Assembly: GCA_000934455.1 (NCBI GenBank)
Contig: KN882928.1
Span: 89,554-153,553, forward strand
Origin: Apostichopus parvimensis
Taxonomy: Eukaryota; Echinodermata; Holothuroidea; Aspidochirotida; Stichopodidae
DNA length: 64,000 nucleotides
Direction of reading: 5' to 3'
Made by a program: the position numbers and the translations under genes
Notes under the pieces: generated by a model
What the model was told of the DNA's origin: nothing
Seen by the model: only the letters and a program-made list of their open reading frames with translations
The model's database searches: none
In this document: in pieces, positions 30,401 through 42,400 of the stretch
Layout: each line of letters starts with the position of its first letter
How positions within the stretch are numbered: position 1 is the stretch's first letter

Positions 30401-33400
30401 TTGTCCTCCCCAAAAATAGAAGAAAAATGAGGTGTCAAATGGTCCATTCTGAAGCATACTTCAGACTATACTTCAGACTGTCAATTAGGTACCTTTAATT
30501 AGGTCTATAACTAAGTCTATAATTAGGTCTTTAATAACCTCTAAATGCAAAGGTTGTGGATGAAAGTATTAGGGTATGTACAACCCTGTTAGTCATCTAA
30601 TCTTGTCTGGCTGAATGTACAAAATCTGTCAAAAGAATCCGGAGGTCCACCCCCCCTCTCCTCCCCCCCCCCCCTTTGCACACACCACTGAACTGGATGC
30701 TGGTCAAACCACATGACTTATCATTAGTTATGTATTTGTTCTACATCATGGGAGAGGAATGGTCTTTTTCTAATATTCTTTTCTAAATGATAAACAAGTT
30801 AAAACTATTACTGTAGTTATTGAAGCTGTTACCAGTCCCCCCCATTCTCATTCCACACCCTTTCCCACCCCTTCCAACCCCACCTCATCCCCCAACCCAT
30901 CCCTTATCCCTTCCCTCAAAGAAAGTATAAATATCTTAATATATATATCAATCTTCCTCCCACCCATTACGATTTTAGCTATAATACCTCAGTTGACCTC
31001 GTGTTAAGTTCCATTTCACACAAACTATTATTTTGGCCTTAAAACCATCTGTTCCCTTCTATCGTTTCATCTTGATTTGCAGCCGTTACTTGTCCAGACC
31101 TGACCGGATCACTCGTAGATGGTACAGTCTCCTGCCCGGATGGTGCCAGCTTTCAGAGCCAGTGTACCCTGACATGTAATGATGGGTTTCTGAGTAATAC
31201 CGGGCAGGATGCTGTACTTACATGTGAAGCAGCAGGCCAATGGTCTGGAGAGAGAATTGCTTGCTTTGGTCAGTTATGAAATAAATGATTTGAATTTAAT
31301 ATGACTTTTGCTATTTTTACAATTTTACAAGTCACTGATCGATAATACAATTTAGGTATTGTTGCCAATGGCAATGTTTGTTCTTATGTTGCATAAAAAT
31401 CAGGCTTTGTTTGTGGATTACATGGCTTTTACTTTGTTATTGAATATTATTGTTTTGTTTATTGAATTAAATTGGTTTGTTGTTGGAATGCATTGTTTTC
31501 TTGTGTTTGGTAGTTGAATAGTGTTGGTCATGTATCGACTATCGATCAAGTGAAAAGTTATATAATGACAATGTCTGCATAAATTATATGATATTTGCAT
31601 AAACTGTGAGTATTTTTATACCCTGATTTATAGTTTTTTGTATTTTTTTCTTATTCTTAATTGCTTTTTCAAATTAATGCCATTCATTTGGGTTTGACAG
31701 GAATAATGTCTTCATATGTTGCCATGGTGATTCAGCTCAGTGGGATGTCACCTTTTGCCATCTTTGTTTTTAACTTATTTTGCTTTGGAAGTTGTAAAAA
31801 AATATATNNNNNNNNNNNNNNNNNNNNNNNNNNNNNNNNNNNNNNNNNNNNNNNNNNNNNNNNNNNNNNNNNNNNNNNNNNNNNNNNNNNNNNNNNNNNN
31901 NNNNNNNNNNNNNNNNNNNNNNNNNNNNNNNNNNNNNNNNNNNNNNNNNNNNNNNNNNNNNNNNNNNNNNNNNNNNNNNNNNNNNNNNNNNNNNNNNNNN
32001 NNNNNNNNNNNNNNNNNNNNNNNNNNNNNNNNNNNNNNNNNNNNNNNNNNNNNNNNNNNNNNNNNNNNNNNNNNNNNNNNNNNNNNNNNNNNNNNNNNNN
32101 NNNNNNNNNNNNNNNNNNNNNNNNNNNNNNNNNNNNNNNNNNNNNNNNNNNNNNNNNNNNNNNNNNNNNNNNNNNNNNNNNNNNNNNNNNNNNNNNNNNN
32201 NNNNNNNNNNNNNNNNNNNNNNNNNNNNNNNNNNNNNNNNNNNNNNNNNNNNNNNNNNNNNNNNNNNNNNNNNNNNNNNNNNNNNNNNNNNNNNNNNNNN
32301 NNNNNNNNNNNNNNNNNNNNNNNNNNNNNNNNNNNNNNNNNNNNNNNNNNNNNNNNNNNNNNNNNNNNNNNNNNNNNNNNNNNNNNNNNNNNCTATTATT
32401 CACTCAATTCTTCATTTTATGACTATAAGGGTGATATATTTACTTACTCTCTTGTTTTTAATTTCTTCATTCCCATATTTTTTAATTTTTTTAATTTGAT
32501 GTGCAGTTTCCCAATGTACCGCTTTACCAGCCTTAGTTAATGGTGCCTTGCAGTGTAGCAGTGGGGATTTCATTGGCAGTGTGTGCACCTACGTCTGCCA
32601 AGCAGGTTTCACCCTCGTTGGCAATACTCAACGTACCTGTACAGTGCAAGGGGTCTGGTCAGGAGATGCACCATCCTGCCAGTCCGGTTAGTTACATCGT
32701 TTGTCACTCCTCTCACATTGTATGCATGCATGACATCTATCATATGTATTGTATGAATTTGTATGTATTTGTATTGCATGCATGCATGCATGACATCTGT
32801 CATTTGTATTGTATGTATTTGTATTGTATGCATACATGACATCTATCATTTGTATTGTATGTGTTTGTATGTATTTGTATTGCATGCATGCATGACATTT
32901 ATCTGTCAGCCAATCCTCACGTGACAGTATTTCTCAAGAGAACCGTTCTGTACACAGTTTAATATGTCGAGCAATGTCATCATGCATGATACAGCCCAAT
33001 GAATGACGTATCTTGTGGACCGGGAAAACCCTATGGTTAGGGTTAACCCCTAGGGTTAACCCTAACCCGAGAAATACTGCATCTCATGTAGTATCATACA
33101 ACAACGTACTTCTTGAGGCAATGCAACTTGCCACATTATAACTTGTCTTGAGAGATGAACAAAACTTGAGGTCTTGGTGCATCAGTGTAATTCCAGTACA
33201 TATAATTAATCTGCATAGAAACAGTCTCCCAGTTTCCCATCTCAGTGCCAGGGGATAAATCAACTCTATATTCCCTTCTTGTCAGACCTAACGTTAAGGT
33301 GGAGGCTTTCTCCCAGACAAAACGTTAGTACATAGTACTTCCTTATTATTTGAATTAAGTGAATTTAATGAATCGTTTGCATAAAAGCTATAGTATTAAT

Positions 33401-36400
33401 GCTGTCATTAACTTTGTTGATCATAATTGTTTGGATGAATTGTGCGAATTATTTGTCATTATTGGTTCTTCAAATCAACAGTTGCATGTCCTCCTTTGCC
33501 ATTTGTGTTGAACGGAGGTTACACCTGTTCTGATGATAACAATGCTAACAGCGTTTGCACCTTCACCTGCAATGCAAGATTTGAAATAACTTCAGGCGAT
33601 GCCATCATAACTTGTGATCAGAACGGAGTCTGGACTGGAGAAACAGCTTCTTGTGGTTTGAGTAAGTATTAACAAGGTGTGCTGCAAACTATTGGTAATG
33701 GGACTGAAGATAATTACTCCAGCCACACAAAAGGCATAGGACCCCTCCCCCTCCCCCCCTGCTCCCTTGCCCCTAGTTATTGTGAACTTATCAATTCTCA
33801 GTCCATTATCTCCCTCATTACCACCCCCCCCCCCTTCCCTTCTCTGTTTTCAACTTTCTAATTGTTTCATTGATGTCAGAACTGTTACTACATCATGATG
33901 TTACCTCTTGTACACGTTAAACTTAAAGTGTTTGGAAAGGCAGTTTAAACCTTAATCTTTCATGTTGATCAGATGGTTAAACTTGCAGTTGCGATATTAT
34001 GCCATTGAGACATGGGCGGTTCTCTCGTGGGTTTGCAGCGATTGAGAGATGGAGTCATCCTCTCCTCTGCTATTCTCATCATGACCCTTGTCCCGTTTCC
34101 CATTTTCTTTACCTCTCGTGGTTTCCACCTCTCTTACTCTTTGGGATGTTTCTGTATTTTATCTCTTCCCTCCATCTTGCAGTTACCTGTCCGGCTCTCG
34201 GTGCCGTCGCTAACGGCGACCCACCTTCCTGCAGCAGCGGTTTTTCCGCCGGAAGCACGTGTACATATCAATGCAACGCAGGTTTTCGGCTGATCGGCCA
34301 AACTTCTAGGGTCTGCGACGAGGCCACCAGTTCCTGGAGCGGTTTCCAACCCACCTGTGTTCAAAGTGAGATATTATTGTCGTTTATAGTACGATTACCA
34401 AAAAAATAATCTTGTTGATGTCAGATAAAAAATTGGACATGTGCATTTCAATTGTTGAGTTTCGTAACGATGGAATGTTTCAGACGTGATGAAATCGTTG
34501 AGAAGAGATGAAATAAATATGCATTAAGTTACTGCAGGTTATATGAGTTATTGTCATTTAGTATTCAGTGTTGGATAGATCACCCCTATCGATAATTTAG
34601 GAATTCCCCTTGAGACAAGAAACACACAATGTTTATCTCGTTCCCAGAGTAGGGTAAATATTTTTTTTTTTGGGTAACCTGTCAAAATAGTTACCAATTT
34701 CTGAAAAAAATGAATTAAATTTCAGCTCTAAAATATTTATACCAGATGTGGTTGACTTCATCTACTAGCCCACATATCAAAATGTATTTTCAAGATTTTG
34801 CCAATTTGAGGAAAGGGACTGGTGGGGATGGGGGGACTTGGGGGGGACTAAGTGGTGGAACTAAGTGGGGGGACTTAGGTGGTGAGGGGACTTGGAAATA
34901 ATATCATTTGAATTCAAAAAGTTTGTTTTATTATCTTTACAATTTTGAGAGGTTGCAGGGATACAAGCCAAGACATCATTAAACAATTTTTTCTCTGCTA
35001 CAGTTGTGTGTCCTAGTTTGACCGGGATAACTAATGGAGGTCAACCGACCTGTACAGATAGTTTTAATGCTGGTAGTGTGTGTAGGTATACCTGCAACTC
35101 TGGTTTCTTGCTCTCCGGTGATGAGCAGAGAACGTGCGATCTCAACGTCGGGACTTGGAGTGGCGTTGAACCTACCTGTTCACAAGGTGAATCCGTTTTA
35201 CATTTACTCGTAATCGTTCTGTTATGACTCCGATCTGAGATTAATATTATAAAAATCCTGCTTTCTTTTGAAACAGGGTCCAAATAAACCGGCAGCACAG
35301 TTTAGCTATTTGCCAGCGGTGCCTCTACCACTACACCTGACAACCACCCGTTGCCGATGGCAACAATTGCCTTGCCCCTTTAATCAAGTTGCCATAGGTG
35401 ACTTCATAGTGATCGCTATTCTTGAATTCCAGTGTCAAACTAAGTCAGGACCAAACATACTCTGAAACTTTGGGAATTTGTACGCCTGCAAACAGCTTTA
35501 AAACAGCAATGGGTGATGTAAAAAAGATAGGGTTTGGGCATACAATATCATTCTGCAAATATGCTAAATTAAACATGTGGAACAAAAGAGTGAAAGGGGG
35601 CAGGCCTATTTGTCAAAGACAAGATGATTTGGTGTCTTGGTTCCCTTTTATTAAAGCTGAAAAATTCCAAAATTTCCCAAATCAGAGGGATTTTGCTCAG
35701 CAACTGTTTCTGAATGAAATATATCCGCCCCTATCATCATTCCATTCTCTGCTATTTGGAGTTCGCATGTTGCAGAGGCATTTTGCCGTCGATCATACAG
35801 TGGTTGTTTTGTTTGATTGACCTCCAGTGGTCTGCCCCAGCCTTGCTGATGTTACAAATGGTCAGTCACTCTCCTGTACCGATGGATTTAACGCTGGCAG
35901 TGTCTGCACCTATCAGTGCGCTCCAGGTTACCAGATCGGAGCTGGCCAAGCCTCCAGATCCTGCGATTCAAACACCATGACTTGGAGTGGCACTCAACCG
36001 ACATGTGTACAGAGTAAGCACTGGTTGTTATGGTAACAATGTACCCATTTGAATGGTTTGAAGTAAGAGATGGATACATATAAATTATCATTGTGGTTCC
36101 TGATGGTGAGTTTGTCAAGTTAGGCAGCTTTCCTACCTCTGAAATCATTCCTAGGGCACCATATGCCTACCGGCTAACAGGCTTGGGACCAGTGCGCTGA
36201 TGGGTCCAAGGGGATTCGATGGTGGATGGTTGAGGAACAGAAGGCTCAACTTCCTCTTGACTGTAACAGATGCTAATAGTGCCATATGTACCAAATGGCC
36301 AGCTGATTTCAAGCCTTAACTGTAGCGATTGGATCACAGATCTGGTAGTAATGTATGCCCTCGTATTTGCCTGACTATTCTTGGATTGTATCTGTGTCTT

Positions 36401-39400
36401 CCATATATACTAAACAATATTGAGGACACCCTGGCCCCCCTCTCTCCCCTTTTTTTTTAATTCCTTGGAAATGTGCAAATCATGTGTTAGACAAAATAAT
36501 GAATAAATGATTTCTTACTTGCTGGTTTATCCTCAGTTACTTGCTTAGACCTACCTGCTATTGCCAATGGTGGTGACCCTGTATGCACTGACGGGTTCTT
36601 CGCTGGCAGCGTCTGCACTTACTCTTGCATTAGCGGATTCCAGATTATCTCTGGAGATGCGTCCAGAATATGCAGCGTAGATACTGCAACGTGGAGTGGG
36701 ACGCAACCATCATGCTCAGCAGGTAAACCCTGGAAGAATCTCTTTATGACACAGGAAAAGTATTTGTTTTACTTTCAAAGCCTTTATAGCCTAGCCTACA
36801 ACACTTACAGATGTACTGTTATAGCCTAACCTACAACACCTACAGATGTATATTATAGTCTAACCTACAGCACCTGCAGATGTACTTTATAGCCTAACCT
36901 ATGACACCTACAGATGTACTTTATAGCTTAGCCTACAACACCTACAGATGTACTTTATAGCCTAACCTATGACACCTACAGATGTACTTTATAGCCTAAC
37001 CTACAGCACCTGCAGATGTACTTTATAGTCTAACCTACAACACCTACAGATGTACTTTATAGCCTAACCTACAGCACCTGCAGATGTACTTTATAGTCTA
37101 ACCTACAGCACCTGCAGATGTACTTTATAGCCTAACCTACGACACCTACAGATGTACTTCATAGCTTAGCCTACAGCACTTACAGATGTACTTTATTGCC
37201 TAACCTACAACACCTACAGATGTACTTTATAGCCTAACCTACAATGCAGATTTACCTTATACTCTAGCCAACAACACCTACAGATGCACTTTATAGCCTA
37301 ACCTACAGTACATGCAGATTTACTTTATACTCTAGCGTACAACACTTGCAGATGTAGTTCATAGCCTAACCTACAGCACCTGCAAATGTACTTTATAGCC
37401 TAACCTACGACACCTACAGATGTACTTCATAGCTTAGCCTACAACACTTACAGATGTACAGTACTTAATAGCCTAACCTACAATACATGCAGATTTACCT
37501 TATACTCAGCCTACAACACTTACAGATGTACTTTATAGCCTAACCTACGACACCTACATATGTACTTTATTGCCTAGCCTACAGCACTTACAGATGCACT
37601 TTATTGCCTAGCCTACAGCACTTACAGATGTACTTAACGTAATGTAACGGTGGCAGTTTCTATGTTAACCGTAAGAGCACCATAGACAGACATGTTTGTT
37701 GTTTTGTAATATAGGTTGGCTATAGCGCCACCTATTATTCATTCCGCACACATTCCCATTTCAGCTTGTCGTTCGGCAGAGATAAAACAACAATTATAAA
37801 TATTTCCAATGTAGAATATTTTAATTTTTATATTTTCTTCTTGTTTTGTTTTTAGTTTCAGTGAACTGTCCAAATCTGGCACCAATTACCAATGGCATTT
37901 TGCAGTCTTGCAGTAGTGGATTTAGTCCTGGTAGTGTGTGCACATACTCATGTCTGGATGGGTTCACCTTCCAAGGAAGTGGATCAAGAACTTGCAGCGA
38001 TATTGGTGAATGGTCACTGCCAGAACCAGTATGCATCCAAGGTCAGTTGGATATTACACCGCGGCGCATAGTAAATTTCAGTTATAATAATAATAATAAA
38101 TAAATACCATATATTAAAGTGCTGTTGTCATGAAATACAACATGCTCAAGAGCACTGTACAAAAGAACCAATACCTGGAATATAAAATTACCAAACTTAA
38201 GAAAACCTAAAAGTACCTAAGTACCTAAGGTAAAAGTACCTAAGTTATGATGATGGGCAAGTTATTTCATTAATGAGCATACATTTGTTTCTGTGAATGA
38301 AAAAAGTGATGATATTTGTAGTCATTTTATTTTTACTTTCTCAAAATGTCAACAGGGTTTAAGTTTTTAGGCTTGTGTCACATGTATGCTAAGGTGACCA
38401 TATTTGCCTGACTGGAATCAGGGACATTTATTGCGTGACTGATATGGGGGAGGGGTCTAAGGGCAGGGGGTGTCCCCCTCCCTTTGGAAAATTTTCAAGT
38501 GCCTAAGGTGCTTAGATGTAAAATGGTGATATTAAGATGCACTTTTTAAAGCAATTTTATTTTCAAAAATGTAGCTTTTTCTTAGATGAAATTTACTTAC
38601 TTTACGAAGGAGTGCTAGGCTAGATCGATCTAGCATATTCCACTTTACACTGGCCCACCTGAAATACTGGTTAGTTCTGTTCTGCGACTGCACTTGACTA
38701 AATTTTGTTCTTACAATTATTTTACTAAATAATGTGGGTTATTTTTGAAATTCCTGAACATTTTGACGAATCGGGGACATTTTCGGGGACACTATTTCAT
38801 CGCGGGGACAGCACACTGTGACAGGGGACTGTCCCCGAAAATCGGGGACGTCTGGTCACCTTACTGTATGCCCCATATTAGTGTTGTGAGATCTTTACCT
38901 GTTTACTTTGTCTCATACAGCCACCAATGCAGAGTGTAGCCAGCTACCAGATGTGTCTAACGCTGTATTACAATGCTCTAATGGCAATCTTGAGGGCAGT
39001 GTTTGCACTTACACCTGTAACAATGGATGGATTTTGCGGACAGAACTGGATGGTACTCGCACATGCCTGGCCAACACATCATGGAGTAATAACGAACCAA
39101 CTTGTCAAGGTATCTTTAATAATAAATATCTCAAATAAATTGACAAAAATTGGCAACACTTTCTCTTTGTTTTTGGATTGATGTCCTTTCTCTGTTTTCT
39201 TCTTTCCCAATGTGATTTAGAACAAATGATGAAGTTAGCACAAAAGATGCATAATATGCAAATATAGCCCATTGTTGTGATAAGCAGAAGCATCTCTAAA
39301 TTAAGTGTAATTAGTGTCTATTGTTGATGTTTTCTATTGTCTGTTTTCCTTATATCTGTCTTTTGTTCAAGGGGACCTTACATTATAAGCTAGTTATAGC

Positions 39401-42400
39401 TTCTTGGGATTCCCCTCAACCTATTTTATCATTTACATTCATCATTTCTTTAGTTTCAAGCTGCTTAAAGGTACACTTCCATCCCACATGATTTTATAAC
39501 TATCCATACTTATTATGCTAAGCGACGATGGTTGAAAATAAAGTTTTTTCAATTCAAAATCAAATCAAATCAATAAAGATCTGTTAGCATACTAAAGGCA
39601 TAATAAAGCATAGCAAAGCATACTAAAGGCATAAAATGCATACTAAAGGTCTGTATATACTGCATGGTACAGACGGGCAACAACTGGAATGGTTTATACT
39701 GTGATTCATGATGGATATTACAAGGTTAGTTAATTAGTGCTAGTGAAGACATCGGCGGATACATAAGAGGCAAAATGGGGTCATGTCGCAAAGTAACCAG
39801 TGGCTGTAGGTTGCATCCAAAAACCCGCCATTTGTACTGAACTGCAGGTTTCTTCCAGTTGGTTAGCTGAGTGATCAGTCCCAACTTTTGGCACCTTAGT
39901 TTAGCCGCCTTTTCGTCTATGATGCAACTCATCACACAGTTAGTAGCCATATCACTATCAGATCAAGGCAGACATGGCAAGGTGTGAACAAATCAACTCT
40001 CCCAAACTCACCAGTCTGTTTGCAGGAGAGATAAAGTTTCAGTAAGTTGAGGTCAAGAGAGTTGAAAAATGCAACCTATGGTTAATGGACTAATTCTCGT
40101 CATGGTTACTAAAGGTCTGTTTATACTGCATGGTACAGATGGGCAACAACTGGAATGGTTTATACTGTGATTCATGTAATTAGTGCTAGTTTGAGGCATC
40201 AGCCTATACATTAACTAGCTGGACCAACTATGTTAATGAGGAGATGTGCTAAACAATGTGCCAACCATGGAGGGTCATGTGACAGGCCCCCTTGTAGCAC
40301 TCAACTCTTATAGTTCTCCTTGAATGTACATTTTACAACAACTTTGGTCATGATCTCATAGCTTACACATTCCTTCTGAAGCTACACGAATAATGTAATC
40401 TAGCTAAGTGTTGCATTTCCTCAATGTTCACCGCAGGTTTCCATTCCAAAATTGTCATTTTGAGAACTTTCTTAAAACAAATCGAACTGCAGCTGAACGC
40501 ATGCTGCTTATCAAGGACTGTACACAAATGTACATAGACACAAGATGCAGACGACATGATTGGTTGTTCCTTAGCAACGGAAGCCTCTTTGCCATTTTTT
40601 TGCACGTAGCATGATAGGAGTGCAGCAGTGACAGCCGCAAGTAATCGAGTATTATACTCTAACATTAAGTGACAGCTGCCAGGGTGCATGCAGATCAAGC
40701 TTTTCATGAGACAGAAGGTTAATCTCAACACTGTTATCATCCAAACCTAAGTATTGCTCAAATTTTCCGTAAATGGACTGTGTCTACGAGACACTTCAAA
40801 CTGACAAAGGGTTAAATAATATGTTAATTGCACCTGGGAGCAAGTCACATGACCCTTCATGGTTGGTAAATTTTTTACTGTGGAGTAAGAGTTCCAGGTC
40901 ATTTTAAGTTTGATGGTTTAAGAGAGCAAAGGTACGTAGTGAACTTGTGCAATGGAACTTTTATCTAGAAGAGTAATGTTGATACTCCAAAAACTACTGA
41001 CATCTAAACGACCCTCAATATCATAGTATTAGAAGTCCGAGCTTGTGGGTTTTCAGAACTCATCTGAAGTTTCCAACATTAAGAGCAATTAGCGTCATGA
41101 TGGATTACACACTCTTTGTGTTATCAAGTAAAGTTATAGTAGATTCTCGCGTGAAAAAAAGAGTGACCTTATTTGTTTAATACTGTTTACAAAAGGCATA
41201 TATGCATTTATCTGCTTTGTTGTAATATGTGTAGAATCTCTGGCTAATGTGAAAGGAAAATCATTCTCTCCGTCTCATCCTCCTGTTGCACCAGTCCAGT
41301 GTTATATATTCCCACCCCATGCAACCCCCCACCCCTCCCCAAATGTCCTGCTTGATCCCATTTTCAACTGTTCATTTCCTTCACTCTGTTTTGTCTGATG
41401 CCTGACTTCCCTGGCCTTAGATTTGAGGAGCCATTTTACTTTATACAGTTATGACCTTTTTGACAGACAACTAAATCTCTTTTTCGTGCCATATTTCAGT
41501 CGTCTGCGGCACCACTCCGGGCTTCATTCAACCAAGGATCGTTAATGGTGTCCTGTCCGGTGCAGGGGCGTGGCCATGGTTGGCATCGATTCGTAGCGCT
41601 AATGGGAACCATCTCTGTGGAGGAGCGTTGATCGATCCTGAATGGGTTTTGACAGCAGCTCATTGCATGTAAGACTCGTCACTTTTCAGTTAACCTACTT
41701 TTGATTTTGGTGAACCCCTAGTGATTAGGATGTGGTGCAACAGACATCATTTGAAAACCCTACCCACGCAATCGTCTTGGATGAACACAGGCTTATATCA
41801 AGTCTTCTGTTTGATGAATATTCAGGGAATTTTAGAGAGCGTGGCGTACGATTGGCTAAGTCGTCGGACTCGTGATCCAAGGATTGCTGATTCGACTCCT
41901 GCCTTAGTTCATTACGTTGTGTCATTGGGCAAGATGCTTTATCTCACTTGCCTCTCCACCCAGGGGTTAAATGGGTTCCTGTGAGGTAACTTGTCATTGG
42001 GCGCAGTATATAACTGCTGCTGACTGGAGGGATTGTCTCTGGGACAGGTTATCATTGACCAGGTGTAATATAACGTCTGTAAAGCGCTTTGAGACCTATC
42101 GCTGGTGTAAAGCGCTATATAAAAAGCAAATGTTATTATATATATTAATTAGGAGACAGACTTGTCATCGTACCTTCCATCACTGCTCCTGGGACCATTC
42201 ACCTCAGTCGGAGTGCACTTCAACATCTGACCAATTTCTGGAATATGAGGGAGACGAAACTGCCTGGTTTGTCTTCTGTGCAGCCGAGATGAATGAAAGC
42301 AGGACCAAACCCTTTCCTAATTTGTCAATCAGACTTTACCAAACCCATGGAAGAATCCACTCATCATCACTGCAAAAGAGCAGTTTTGAAAGGGGCAAGA

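Noticed and set aside
40363-40740. 125-codon - strand frame
   Set aside because: No recognisable family. Left unannotated as a gene; the surrounding repeats are reported instead.
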